Source: Murdochiella vaginalis (GTDB lineage Bacteria > Bacillota > Clostridia > Tissierellales > Peptoniphilaceae). From it: a DNA stretch of 64,000 nt. The notes under the pieces were generated by a model, which worked only from the letters and a program-made list of their open reading frames with translations, had not been told where the DNA came from and did not search any database. The stretch spans positions 1,116,001-1,180,000 of the forward strand of contig NZ_LT632322.1 of the NCBI RefSeq assembly GCF_900119705.1, in the 5' to 3' direction. Made by a program: the position numbers and the translations under genes. Shown here one piece after another: positions 8,860-16,847 of this stretch. Every line of letters starts with the position of its first letter. The first letter of the stretch is position 1.

Positions 8860-9366
8860 TTAGACCTTGGTCGGGAACTCTCCCTTGGTGTTGATGTCCA
8901 GTGGACGGACTTTGATTTGGTCATAGTTTTGCTTGTAGTCGGCGCTGTCAGCGATGGTTTTCTTGAGCAAATAAACCTTGTCCTCAAGTGACAGTCCCTT
9001 ATGTTGCCAGGTCTAGATGAAGATTGCCATGTACTGGTTCAGATACTTAGTTGCCGGTAGTCTCTCGGCCGACTCTGGGAGCATCTTCTCTATCTGGGAG
9101 TGTATTCCGTTGACTTCGCCCAGATTGTACGGCCCGTTGGCGTGCTTTCCAGATTCAATCTGAACATGAGGTACATTCTCACGCCTTGTCAGTGTCGGAT
9201 ATGCTCCGTGGCTGTCTGTTACCAGTGTAGACCCGCGGCTAAATCGGCCTCCCAGTAACTTTTGTGCATCAGAGGTTTCCAGTCTGCCGACTGACAGTGG
9301 CTTAGCAATTATCTGCTTCTCCGTGTCTACTGCTACCATGATACATACCTGTTCTTGGTTTCTGCA
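8860..9366 (-). pseudogene. Decayed IS1595-like transposase, C-terminal remnant
   Basis: Only the C-terminal half of a DDE transposase is left. The frame from about 9366 reads EQVCIMVAVDTEKQ, then VTDSHGAYPTL (with a candidate catalytic Asp), then an Asn/His region GEVNGIHSQIEKML and KYLNQYMAIF. These are typical of IS1595/ISXO2-like enzymes by memory of the family. An in-frame TAG at 9013-9015 interrupts it, and the same frame stays open to a TAA at 8860-8862 (TWQHKGLSLEDKVYLLKK...). The N-terminal half and the terminal inverted repeats are missing. At the upstream edge the frame runs into a Mrr-like nuclease fragment. The family assignment is moderate; the broken state is clear. Confidence 0.65.
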
Positions 9367-9512
9367 ATAATATCCACTCCACTGTCATTCTTACCCTTGC
9401 GTTCAGCCTTGAAGTGAAGTTCGGTCAGAGTGTCCTTTACCCAGTTCTCATATTCGGTACCAGACTTCCAACGCTTAAACTCAAATCCGCCAGTAGCAAC
9501 GTTCTCACTCAT
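9333..9512 (-). pseudogene. Short Mrr-like restriction nuclease N-terminal fragment
   Basis: A 59-residue frame begins at an ATG at 9512 with AAAGGAG about 10 bases upstream. It contains TEYENWVKDTLTELHF followed by KNDSGVDIIAET. That order (an amphipathic helix with YE, then D-x-G-V-D-I) resembles the start of PD-(D/E)XK nucleases of the Mrr type. It stops where the sequence turns into transposase in another frame, before the Q/E-x-K motif would appear. I read it as a gene truncated by the insertion sequence. The nuclease assignment rests on a short motif and is tentative. Confidence 0.35.
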
Positions 9513-9533
9513 AATGTCTACGCTCCTTTGAAA

Positions 9534-9566
9534 AGTATTGAACTCATTGTTTTTAAGTTCAATACT
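9534..9566. repeat. 11-bp inverted repeat ahead of the nuclease fragment
   Basis: AGTATTGAACT (9534-9544) and AGTTCAATACT (9556-9566) form a perfect inverted repeat. Read on the minus strand the hairpin is followed by TTTT and then the ribosome site of the Mrr-like fragment. It could be an operator, an attenuator or a terminator of a lost upstream gene. Confidence 0.5.
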
Positions 9567-9724
9567 TACTAGCGGAGAGTATGTGGGGTCTTATAGGTGC
9601 TCAACTTGGGCAACGGGTATCACCAAATCTTGAACGCTTTGCAACGGAAACAAATGATTAAGCAAGGCTGAGACAATGTATCTGCGGTTTTTCTACCTCC
9701 ACTAAAATTAGATACTTCAATTTT

Positions 9725-9767
9725 GTCACTATGCTACAAAAATAGATTTCTGGATTAGTCACTATGC
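9725..9767. repeat. Direct repeat GTCACTATGC, two copies 33 bp apart
   Basis: The ten bases occur at 9725-9734 and 9758-9767, at the right edge of the accessory patch. They may be relics of target-site duplication or recombination, or binding half-sites. The repeat is exact but short. Confidence 0.4.
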
Positions 9768-9782
9768 ACAGACAGCAAAAAG

Positions 9783-9804
9783 GCACCCATTTCTGGGTGC
9801 TTTT
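9783..9804 (+). terminator. Intrinsic terminator, probably bidirectional
   Basis: GCACCC / GGGTGC with a six-base loop, followed by TTTT on + and preceded by a run of A that gives T on the minus strand. Confidence 0.65.
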
Positions 9805-9890
9805 GGGTATTTATACATTGGATTCACGGAGTTATACAGCTTTTTCAGCCAGGAACACAAAGTCGAATTGGGACAAATATAAAAGAGATG

Positions 9891-9916
9891 ACGGGGGACG
9901 ATATCCCTCGTTTTTT
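9891..9916 (+). terminator. Intrinsic terminator or attenuator upstream of the ABC operon
   Basis: ACGGGGGA / TCCCTCGT (one G-T pair) with loop CGATA, followed by six T. It lies about 57 bp before the -10 of the transporter promoter, so it more likely shields that promoter from upstream reading than attenuates it. Confidence 0.6.
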
Positions 9917-9969
9917 ATTTTCTTTCTCCACAGAGATCACGCCTATTTCCACGGGTCTTCGAAAATGTC

Positions 9970-9978
9970 TGCTATAAT
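9970..9978 (+). promoter_or_regulatory. Extended -10 promoter of the BMP transporter operon
   Basis: TGCTATAAT is a perfect -10 with the TGN extension. No good -35 is found at 16-18 bp, which is usual for this promoter class. The start codon at 10013 follows with GAGGAGG in between. Confidence 0.7.
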
Positions 9979-10012
9979 AATTATAAAAAGGTATCACGAT
10001 GAGGAGGAGCTC

Positions 10013-11551
10013 ATGTCGCAAACTGTGATTGAAATGAGCCATATCACCAAAACCTTCCCGGGTGTCGTTGCCAACAGCGATGTGTCCATTGCCCTGCATC
10101 AGGGTGAAATCCTTGCGCTTCTTGGCGAGAACGGAGCGGGGAAGTCCACGTTGATGTCCATTCTTTTTGGGCTCTATGAGGCAGACAGCGGAGAGATTCT
10201 GGTTAATGGCAAACCGACAAAAATCAAAGATCCGAACGATGCGACGCGCTACGGCATCGGTATGGTACATCAACATTTTAAACTGGTGCCGAATTTCACC
10301 GTTCTCGAAAATGTCGTTCTCGGGGTAGAAACGACCAAAATGGGCGTTTTGCAGATGGAGGAAGCGCGTAAGCGGGTAATGGAGCTTTCCGAGCGCTATC
10401 ATTTTCAGATTGATCCGGATGATAAAATTGAGGATATTTCCGTCGGTCAACAACAACGTGTGGAAATCATTAAAATGCTCTACCGTGACAATGATATTCT
10501 TATTTTCGATGAGCCCACAGCTGTCCTGACGCCGCAGGAAATTGAAGAGCTTCTGGATATTATGAAGATGCTCGTTCGTGAGGGAAAATCGATTATTTTC
10601 ATTACGCATAAATTGAATGAGATTAAAGCGGTGGCCGATACAGTCACGGTGTTGCGAAAAGGGAAAGTAGTCGATACCGTTCCGGCCGATTCGGTAAGCA
10701 TAGAAGAAATGAGCCGGATGATGGTCGGCCGTAAAGTCAATCTTTCCTTTACGCTCGAAGAGCGTCCCTTGGGCGAGACCGTTTTAAAGGTGCGCGATTT
10801 AACCTTGGATCAACCGCGGGATGGACAAAAGACTCTTTCGCATATTCATCTCGACGTGCGAAAAGGCGAAATTGTCTGCATCGCCGGGGTCGATGGAAAT
10901 GGACAGTCGGAGTTTGTTTATGCGCTAACAGGTCTTATTCATAATGTGCACGGCTCTATTATGCTCAATGGCGAAGAAGTGCTCAATCGCTCCATTCGCT
11001 ATCGAAATACGCATGGCATGGCGCATGTTCCCGAGGATCGTCATCGGTATGGCTTGGTTCTGGATTATGACTTGGGCAAAAATCTGGTGCTGCAGAATTA
11101 TTTTGAAGAGCCCTTCCAAAAAGGCGGATGGATTCAATTTGAGGAAGCGGACAGATACGCCAATTCCTTAATAGCCATGTATGATGTTCGAGCCGGACGC
11201 GGGCCGCGAACGATTGCGCGTTCGATGTCTGGTGGCAACCAACAAAAAGCAATTGTGGCAAGAGAGATGGAGCGAGCGCATGATCTCTTAATCGCCGTTC
11301 AGCCGACCCGAGGCCTGGACGTGGGAGCTATTTCTTATATTCATCAACAGCTGATTGCGGAGCGCGATGAGGGGAAGGGCGTTTTGCTCATTTCTTTTGA
11401 GTTGAGCGAAGTGTTGGGCATTTCCGATCGCATTTTGGTCATGCACCATGGCGAAATTGTCGCGGAATTACATCCAAAAGAAACGACGGAAGAAGAACTG
11501 GGCCTCTACATGTCCGGAGCGAAGCGCATGGAGGTGAACCATGAAGACTAA
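10013..11551 (+). CDS. Nucleoside/BMP-type ABC transporter, duplicated ATPase subunit
   Basis: The protein has 512 residues and two fused ABC modules, as in the sugar/nucleoside importers (B. subtilis YufO/NupO, Lactococcus NupA). Module 1 has Walker A LLGENGAGKST, signature VGQQQR, and Walker B ILIFDEPTAVL. Module 2 has a degenerate Walker A (GVDGNGQSEF), as is normal here, and the signature SGGNQQK. It powers uptake through the two permeases that follow. The start at 10013 has GAGGAGG upstream; a longer open frame from 9764 crosses terminators and the promoter and is not coding. It overlaps the next gene by 11 bp. Confidence 0.93.
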   Translation: MSQTVIEMSHITKTFPGVVANSDVSIALHQGEILALLGENGAGKSTLMSILFGLYEADSGEILVNGKPTKIKDPNDATRYGIGMVHQHFKLVPNFTVLENVVLGVETTKMGVLQMEEARKRVMELSERYHFQIDPDDKIEDISVGQQQRVEIIKMLYRDNDILIFDEPTAVLTPQEIEELLDIMKMLVREGKSIIFITHKLNEIKAVADTVTVLRKGKVVDTVPADSVSIEEMSRMMVGRKVNLSFTLEERPLGETVLKVRDLTLDQPRDGQKTLSHIHLDVRKGEIVCIAGVDGNGQSEFVYALTGLIHNVHGSIMLNGEEVLNRSIRYRNTHGMAHVPEDRHRYGLVLDYDLGKNLVLQNYFEEPFQKGGWIQFEEADRYANSLIAMYDVRAGRGPRTIARSMSGGNQQKAIVAREMERAHDLLIAVQPTRGLDVGAISYIHQQLIAERDEGKGVLLISFELSEVLGISDRILVMHHGEIVAELHPKETTEEELGLYMSGAKRMEVNHED

Positions 11552-12608
11552 GCGTTTGGGTTTACAAAAAGCATTGCCATCTCTCATAGCCATACTCATC
11601 GGACTTGTGGTCGGGATCGCCATTATTTACTTCACCAATCCCTCTGTTGCGGGAGAGGCCATCCCGAACTTTTTCCGCGGCCCGTTTCTGAACGGCTTGG
11701 CCGGCGTTGGCAACCTGTTTTACTACGCCACGCCCTTGCTCATGACGGGGCTGGCGGTTGGGTTTGCTTTTCAAACCGGTCTCTTTAATATTGGCGCGTC
11801 CGGTCAGTTTCTATTCGGCGGCTTCATGGTGATCCTGCTCTGCAATCGCCTGGAACGCTATCTTCCGGCCTTTATTATGTGGCCGGTGGCGCTTCTTGTC
11901 TCTGCTCTTGCCGGTGCGTTTCTGGGCGCCATCGTAGGTATGTTGAAAGCGTATCGCAATGTGAATGAGGTCATCACGTGCATTATGCTTAACTACACCG
12001 TAATGTATCTGGTAAACGATCTGATTAAGCGATTTAACATCTATAATCTTTTTCGTAATACGACCATGGCTATCAACACTGCCGTGCCTCGCTTCGGCTT
12101 TGATGTTCTCTTTCCCGGCACCTTTGCCGGCGGAGGATTTCTCATTGGTCTCGCTATGGTGGTCGTATTGCATCTGATTCTGAAAAAAACAACCTTCGGT
12201 TTTGAAATGCAGGCTGTTGGCTTGAATCGTGATGCGGCCAAATATGCCGGTATCAATGAGAATGCCAGCATTATCAAATCCATGGCGATTTCCGGCGCAA
12301 TGGCAGGCCTGGGCGGCGGACTGTTCTATCTGTCCGGTGCCGGAACAGCTATTGCTGTTGTAGATGTCTTACCGCAGCAGGGCTTTGACGGCATCGCTGT
12401 AGCGTTGCTCGGTCTCAGTGAACCGATCGGAATTTTATTCTCCGCGCTGTTCTTTTCGTATCTCAATATGGGCGGACAGGCGATTCAGACGCTTGGATAT
12501 GCTCCGGAACTGATCACGATTATCATTTCCTTCATTCTGTATGTTTCCGCCCTTTCGATTCTTTTCCGTCGCTTGCTGAGCCGTAAAGAAAAGGAGGAGG
12601 GCAACTAA
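11541..12608 (+). CDS. Nucleoside/BMP-type ABC transporter permease 1
   Basis: This is a hydrophobic protein of 355 residues with about eight to ten membrane segments, from the branched-chain amino acid/ribose permease superfamily and most like YufP/NupP. The conserved region FQTGLFNIGASGQFLFGG follows the third segment, and GFEMQAVGLNRDAAKYAGI marks the cytoplasmic coupling loop that contacts the ATPase. It overlaps the ATPase gene by 11 bp, its ribosome site GGAGGTG lies inside that gene, and its stop overlaps the next start (TAATG). The transporter therefore looks to be made in a fixed ratio. Confidence 0.92.
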   Translation: MKTKRLGLQKALPSLIAILIGLVVGIAIIYFTNPSVAGEAIPNFFRGPFLNGLAGVGNLFYYATPLLMTGLAVGFAFQTGLFNIGASGQFLFGGFMVILLCNRLERYLPAFIMWPVALLVSALAGAFLGAIVGMLKAYRNVNEVITCIMLNYTVMYLVNDLIKRFNIYNLFRNTTMAINTAVPRFGFDVLFPGTFAGGGFLIGLAMVVVLHLILKKTTFGFEMQAVGLNRDAAKYAGINENASIIKSMAISGAMAGLGGGLFYLSGAGTAIAVVDVLPQQGFDGIAVALLGLSEPIGILFSALFFSYLNMGGQAIQTLGYAPELITIIISFILYVSALSILFRRLLSRKEKEEGN

Positions 12609-13567
12609 TGGATATTGTGATCTTTATTTTTCAACAGATGCTGAATTTTGCGATTCCTCTTCTGGTCGTTGCCTTGGCGGCTATGTTTTCGGAACGAAGC
12701 GGTGTCATCAATATCGGGCTTGAAGGAATCATGGTAATCGGTGCCTTCGCCGGTACGCTTTACCTGCATTTTGTAAACGAAGCCGGTCAGGAAGTCACCA
12801 TGGTTCATCTATGGATTGCGATTACACTGTCCCTTCTTGTCGGCACAGTGTACTCGGCATTCCATGCTTTTGCCTCCATTAATATGTTCGCGGATCAAAC
12901 CATCTCCGGTACGGCAATCAATATGTTTGCCGGGGCCTTTGCTATCTTTGTAGCCCGTTCCTTAATCGGCATTCAGCAGATTTCCTTTACGGGACATTTT
13001 ACGATCGCAGAGGTGCCTGTTTTAAGCAAAATTCCGCTCATCGGTCCGATCTTCTTTCAGAATGTGTATGTGACCACCTATCTCATTTTTTTCCTTTGGT
13101 TGGTCGCAACCATCGTTCTCTACAAGACGCCGTTTGGCCTTCGTCTGCGTTCCGCGGGGGAATATCCGCAGGCGACAGATGCGGCCGGTGTGTCCGTCGC
13201 ACGTATTCGCTGGGCAGGCGTATTGATTTCCGGCGCACTCGGCGGTCTCGGCGGATTAGCTTATATTTTGCCGGTATCAACGGAGTTTAACGGTACTGTT
13301 GCCGGCTACGGCTTTTTAGCCATCGCGGTTCTCATTTTTGGACAATGGAATCCGATTTCGATTGGACTCGCCGCCTTTTTCTTCGGTTTGCTGAAGGCGC
13401 TATCGTCGATTTATTCGGGCATTCCGCTCCTGTACAACCTTGGCATACCGCAATTTGTATATCAGATATTACCCTATGTTATTACGATACTTTTGCTGGC
13501 CTTTACCAGCAAGAAAACCCGTGCGCCAGCGGCGGAAGGGAGGCCGTTTGATAAGGGACAACGCTAG
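12608..13567 (+). CDS. Nucleoside/BMP-type ABC transporter permease 2
   Basis: This is the second permease (319 residues), of the same superfamily and most like YufQ/NupQ. Near the start it has ERSGVINIGLEGIMVIGAF, the hallmark of the shorter subunit, and later LRLRSAGEYPQATDAAGV, the coupling loop. About eight membrane segments are seen. It starts on TAATG with the stop of permease 1. With its partner it should form the channel for purine or pyrimidine nucleosides delivered by the lipoprotein encoded next. Confidence 0.92.
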   Translation: MDIVIFIFQQMLNFAIPLLVVALAAMFSERSGVINIGLEGIMVIGAFAGTLYLHFVNEAGQEVTMVHLWIAITLSLLVGTVYSAFHAFASINMFADQTISGTAINMFAGAFAIFVARSLIGIQQISFTGHFTIAEVPVLSKIPLIGPIFFQNVYVTTYLIFFLWLVATIVLYKTPFGLRLRSAGEYPQATDAAGVSVARIRWAGVLISGALGGLGGLAYILPVSTEFNGTVAGYGFLAIAVLIFGQWNPISIGLAAFFFGLLKALSSIYSGIPLLYNLGIPQFVYQILPYVITILLLAFTSKKTRAPAAEGRPFDKGQR

Positions 13568-13582
13568 CGCGACAACCTGTGC

Positions 13583-13611
13583 TGTTGTGTAAAATTTCTG
13601 TATCGTATAAA
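13583..13611 (+). promoter_or_regulatory. Possible internal promoter before the BMP lipoprotein gene
   Basis: A weak -35 (TGTTGT at 13583-13588) is 17 bp from TATAAA (13606-13611). It lies in the 107-bp gap before the lipoprotein gene and would allow extra expression of the binding protein. It overlaps a small ACAAC/GTTGT hairpin (13573-13588). Confidence 0.35.
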
Positions 13612-13674
13612 CTGTAATTGCGTGAAGTTCGAACCAAGGAATCCATCGAACGAAGAGAAAGAAAGAAGGAGACA

Positions 13675-14898
13675 ATGAAAAAGTTATTTACGTTTTTGAG
13701 TACACTTTTCGTGTTGACGCTCGTTCTTACCGCTTGCGGCGGCAAGGATACGAAGTCGTCGGAAAGCCCTACGGCATTAGAGGCAGCATCGGAAGCAGCA
13801 AGTGAAGCGAAGTCCGAAACGACCGGTGAGGTCAAGTATGATGATAATTCGCTCTATCTGATTACGGACTTGGGAACCATTGATGACAAATCGTTTAACC
13901 AGGGATCGTTTGAAGGATTAAAGCAGTTTGCGGATGAAATCGGAGTAAAGGCCAATTACCTGCGTCCGCAGGATCAAGGCGATCAGGTCTATTTACAGGC
14001 CATTGAACAGGCCATTCAAAAGGGTGCCAAAATTGTCGTTACGCCGGGATTCCTTTTTGAAACCGCTGTAGGCGCAGCACAGAAAGAACATCCGGATGTT
14101 AAGTTTATTGCCGTTGACTTTGAACCGCAGCGCGTGGTGGAAGGCAAAACAAATCCGGACGGTTCTCCGGTAACGGAAACCTACTTTGAAAAGAATACCG
14201 CTTCCATCCTCTTCCGTGAGCAGGAATCGGGTTTCTTAGCCGGCTATGCGGCTGTAAAAGATGGTTATACGAAGCTTGGCTTTGCGGGCGGCGTTGCCGT
14301 TCCGGCCGTTGTACGCTACGGCTTCGGCTTTATCGCCGGTGCAGACTATGCGGCTAAAGAAATGAAGTTGCCCAAAGTCGAAATGATGTATAACTATACG
14401 GGCTCTTTTACTCCGAAGCCGGAAATTCAGACTTTGGCAGCCACCTGGTATAAGAACGGCACCGAGCTTATTTTCTCCTGCGGCGGCGGCATTGCTTCTT
14501 CCGTGTTGAAGGCAGCACAGGATAACAATGGCAAGATGATTGGCGTTGACGTGGATCAGAAGGATATGGGCGAGCAGGTGATCACCTCGGCGATGAAGAA
14601 TCTGCAGAGCGCGGTCTATCAAACATGCAAAACCATCGTATCCGGAGAATTCAAGGGCGGCGAAGTTACTCGTCTTGCTGCGAAGGACAACGGCGTTCAG
14701 ATCTCGGACGACTTCTCCCGCTTTAAGCAGTTCAAAGAAGCGGACTATAAGACAATCTACGAGAAGATTCAAAAGGATGAAGACGGCATTGCGAAAAATA
14801 TGCCGGAGATCGACCCGAGCCTGAGCTTTACAGAAATGGGCGATCCGACGTTGATCATGGCACCGTTCACCAACGTCACGCTCAATTATGTGAAGTAG
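13675..14898 (+). CDS. BMP-family substrate-binding lipoprotein (nucleoside uptake)
   Basis: The protein has 407 residues. A lipoprotein signal peptide ends in LVLTAC, so C21 is lipidated, and a Ser/Ala/Glu-rich tether follows to about residue 50. The BMP/PnrA-type periplasmic-binding fold comes next (LITDLGTIDDKSFNQGSFEGL is its usual opening, and FAGGVAVPAVVRYGFGFIAG lies in the middle). BMP proteins bind purine nucleosides. The ATG at 13675 with AAGGAG upstream gives a proper signal peptide; the earlier in-frame start does not. It is the last gene of the transporter operon and is closed by a strong terminator. Confidence 0.93.
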   Translation: MKKLFTFLSTLFVLTLVLTACGGKDTKSSESPTALEAASEAASEAKSETTGEVKYDDNSLYLITDLGTIDDKSFNQGSFEGLKQFADEIGVKANYLRPQDQGDQVYLQAIEQAIQKGAKIVVTPGFLFETAVGAAQKEHPDVKFIAVDFEPQRVVEGKTNPDGSPVTETYFEKNTASILFREQESGFLAGYAAVKDGYTKLGFAGGVAVPAVVRYGFGFIAGADYAAKEMKLPKVEMMYNYTGSFTPKPEIQTLAATWYKNGTELIFSCGGGIASSVLKAAQDNNGKMIGVDVDQKDMGEQVITSAMKNLQSAVYQTCKTIVSGEFKGGEVTRLAAKDNGVQISDDFSRFKQFKEADYKTIYEKIQKDEDGIAKNMPEIDPSLSFTEMGDPTLIMAPFTNVTLNYVK

Positions 14899-14925
14899 TA
14901 TCGCTCGAAATTCGTAAATAGAAGA

Positions 14926-14957
14926 AAGGAGGATACCGTTACGGTATCCTCCTTTTT
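14926..14957 (+). terminator. Strong terminator of the BMP transporter operon
   Basis: AAGGAGGATACC / GGTATCCTCCTT is a 12-bp perfect stem with a five-base loop, followed by five T. Confidence 0.9.
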
Positions 14958-14978
14958 CGTGAAGTACAGAGATAGCAT

Positions 14979-15004
14979 AAAAAAAACGACCTCTAACGAG
15001 GCCG
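14979..15004 (-). terminator. Terminator of tRNA-Leu
   Basis: Read on the minus strand, a CCTC/GAGG-based stem with one mismatch ends in eight T (A run at 14979-14986). It lies a few bases beyond the tRNA 3' end. Confidence 0.7.
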
Positions 15005-15011
15005 CTCCCAA

Positions 15012-15094
15012 TGCAGGTGAAGGGATTTGAACCCCCACGAGATTGCTCCCACTAGTCCCTGAAACTAGCGCGTCTGCCGTTCCGCCACACCTGC
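15012..15094 (-). tRNA. tRNA-Leu (anticodon CAG)
   Basis: This is a class II tRNA with a long variable arm. The acceptor stem GCAGGTG pairs with CACCTGC. The anticodon stem CTAGT/ACTAG holds the loop TTCAGGG, giving CAG, which reads CUG. The T arm GGGGGTTCAAATCCC is normal. The 3' CCA is not encoded. Confidence 0.95.
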
Positions 15095-15107
15095 AAACAA
15101 CACGAAC

Positions 15108-15136
15108 ATTATACGTGAATCTTATCCACCTCGCAA
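15108..15136 (-). promoter_or_regulatory. Promoter of tRNA-Leu
   Basis: On the minus strand TTGCGA (-35) is 17 bp from a perfect TATAAT (-10), which ends 14 bp before the tRNA 5' end. Confidence 0.8.
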
Positions 15137-15186
15137 GTATTTCGACGAAAATTTTTGCTTTTATTTCCATGGTATTAAATGGCCTA

Positions 15187-15195
15187 TGCTATAAT
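15187..15195 (+). promoter_or_regulatory. Extended -10 promoter of the thrE-type genes
   Basis: TGCTATAAT, identical to the motif ahead of the BMP transporter and glnS. It sits 25 bp before the start codon. Confidence 0.7.
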
Positions 15196-15219
15196 GGCAA
15201 AGAGTCAGGAGGGGAGAGC

Positions 15220-16044
15220 ATGGAAAGCGTACACGCTTCGGCGGAAAGCAAAACAATGGTTGTCGCTTTACAAGATACCGATGCGGCACATAATAAAATG
15301 CTCTTTGATCTTGCCCTGAATGCAGGTGTTATTTTAATGGAAAATGGGGCAGAGACCTATCGTGTGGAAGATACCGTAGAGCGTATTTTACGTTTGAGTG
15401 AAAACCGTGGTCTGGATGTTATTGCCTTGCTGACGGGCCTATATGTCACATTGACGTTAAACGATAGTACCTGTTTAACCGCTGTTCGTCGCATTAAGAA
15501 TCGAACATTCCGTCTGGATCGCATTCGTGATGTCAACACCATTTCGCGTCGTTTAGCAAAGAAGGAACTGTCTATCGAAGAAGCCTATGACACACTGGAA
15601 AAATTAGCGCATAATCATGATCCGATCCGTTTTTCGCGCGTGTATCATGCCATTGCTGCCGCCGGATTCGCGCTGATGTCCGGAGCAAATTTGATGGAGA
15701 GCCTTTTTGCCGGGTTCGCAGCCAGCAGCATTATTTTAACGAACAAACTCGTACGCAATCGCTTGGGAGGCAGCTTTGTTCCTTCCTTTTTACAGACTTT
15801 TGTTATGATTTTTGTTCTCGGCGTGTTGGCACGCTTTTTTCCGATGTTACGTCTGGATCGCATGGCTGTGGGAGCCTTGATCAGCCTATTCCCGGGCACG
15901 ACGCTTACGAACGGCATTCGAGACACCATGCGCGGCGATTATTTAACGGGCGTAGGCAATCTTCTGGCGGCCATTATTTCGAGCATGGCGCTTGCCGTGG
16001 GCACGTTTTTTGCCCTCGCGCTGACAGGAGGGTTCTTCTTATGA
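15220..16044 (+). CDS. Threonine/serine exporter ThrE family, large subunit
   Basis: The protein has 274 residues of the ThrE/YjjP family (DUF1212). The soluble N-terminal half contains the family pattern ALNAGVILMENGAETYRVED and a later ITGL-like stretch; the C-terminal half (from about residue 140) has about five membrane segments including LFPGTTLTNGIRD. Members export threonine or serine. In Firmicutes the carrier is often split in two genes, and the small partner follows here with an ATGA overlap. The start at 15220 has AGGAGGGGA upstream; the longer frame upstream runs through tRNA-Leu and is spurious. Confidence 0.88.
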   Translation: MESVHASAESKTMVVALQDTDAAHNKMLFDLALNAGVILMENGAETYRVEDTVERILRLSENRGLDVIALLTGLYVTLTLNDSTCLTAVRRIKNRTFRLDRIRDVNTISRRLAKKELSIEEAYDTLEKLAHNHDPIRFSRVYHAIAAAGFALMSGANLMESLFAGFAASSIILTNKLVRNRLGGSFVPSFLQTFVMIFVLGVLARFFPMLRLDRMAVGALISLFPGTTLTNGIRDTMRGDYLTGVGNLLAAIISSMALAVGTFFALALTGGFFL

Positions 16045-16547
16045 ATAGTTCCACGTCAACGCTTTTCTCCGTCCTATTTTATCCGCTCAACAACCCGCTG
16101 TGGTTCAAGTATATGATGCAGGGGTCCGGCGCTTTCCTTGCCGTGTTCGCCTTTACCATCATGCTCGGTGCGGGTAAAAAAATTGCGCTGTTTAACTCGG
16201 TGATTTCGTTCCTCAGCTGGGATACCTATGCCATTTTTCTGGATTGCGGCTGGACAAATTTTTCGGCCACTTTTTTAGCTACGCTCGTTGTAGCCATTGC
16301 CGCGCAGCTCGGAGCTCGCTGGTTTCGCACACCAGTGACGATGATTATTATTCCCTCGCTTTATCCGTTGGTTCCCGGCGCACTCATCTATCGCTGCGTC
16401 AATGCCTTTTTCTATGAACGCATGGATCAGGCAAGCGTATATGCCATTCAGACATTCATCATGGCAGCATCGATCGCTCTCGGCGTGTTCCTGGTCGAAA
16501 CGGTGGTCTCTTTGTACAAGCAACTCAAACGGAATAGAATCTCATAA
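16041..16547 (+). CDS. Threonine/serine exporter, small subunit (YjjB / DUF3815 type)
   Basis: The protein has 168 residues and about four to five membrane segments, matching the C-terminal membrane half of fused ThrE proteins. The stretch FRTPVTMIIIPSLYPLVPGALIYR is the mark of the family (first 20 residues conserved, then the LIYR end). It overlaps the large subunit gene by 4 bp (ATGA), so the pair should be made together and form one carrier. Confidence 0.88.
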   Translation: MNSSTSTLFSVLFYPLNNPLWFKYMMQGSGAFLAVFAFTIMLGAGKKIALFNSVISFLSWDTYAIFLDCGWTNFSATFLATLVVAIAAQLGARWFRTPVTMIIIPSLYPLVPGALIYRCVNAFFYERMDQASVYAIQTFIMAASIALGVFLVETVVSLYKQLKRNRIS

Positions 16548-16564
16548 ACAGAAAGAAGGAAAAC

Positions 16565-16825
16565 ATGGAACAATCCATAACGTACCGCTATGACACCCAA
16601 CTTCTCATCGAGGGAGAAAATTTGGATGAGGATGAGATCAATGCTTATTTTGTGGAACATTTTGACGGGGACTGCCTCTTGGCGGTGGGAGATGATACGC
16701 TGATCAAAATTCACTATCATACCAATGAACCGTGGAAAGTATTGGAATATTGCCGCACCTTAGGAGAAATTTTTGACATCGTTGTCGAGGATATGGATCG
16801 GCAGGCACGGGGCTTAAAAGGCTGA
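16565..16825 (+). CDS. Orphan FakA/DAK2 C-terminal-like domain protein
   Basis: This 86-residue protein begins after AGAAGGAA. It reads YDTQLLIEGENLDEDEINAY, then a GDCLLAVGDDTLIKIHYHTNEP stretch, and ends near EDMDRQ. That pattern (GDS/GDC, VKVHVHTN-like, then ENM-x-x-Q) is the C-terminal domain of fatty-acid kinase FakA and relatives, which contacts FakB. Here it stands alone, without the DhaL-type kinase domain. It follows the exporter genes by 17 bp and is probably cotranscribed. Its role is unknown: it could be a regulator of, or spare partner for, a kinase elsewhere. Confidence 0.6.
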   Translation: MEQSITYRYDTQLLIEGENLDEDEINAYFVEHFDGDCLLAVGDDTLIKIHYHTNEPWKVLEYCRTLGEIFDIVVEDMDRQARGLKG

Positions 16826-16847
16826 AACCAATAAGGATTTGATAAGT

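Larger units (their letters stand above)
9567..10012. other. Gene-poor stretch between the accessory patch and the ABC operon
   Basis: No gene is supported here. A short plus frame ends at about 9658 with a sequence like the end of a membrane protein (MWGLIGAQLGQRVSPNLERF), too short to name. GTCACTATGC occurs twice, at 9725-9734 and 9758-9767. Two plus-strand terminators (9783-9804 and 9891-9916) and one extended -10 promoter follow. I looked for a purine or PreQ1 riboswitch before the transporter and saw none that I could recognise. Confidence 0.5.

Noticed and set aside
9764-10012. N-terminal extension of the BMP transporter ATPase
   Set aside because: The stretch contains two terminators and the promoter; the ATG at 10013 has GAGGAGG and begins the ABC domain directly.
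9806-10012. Riboswitch (purine or PreQ1) before the nucleoside-type transporter
   Set aside because: I could not find the conserved core of either class; only a plain terminator hairpin is present.
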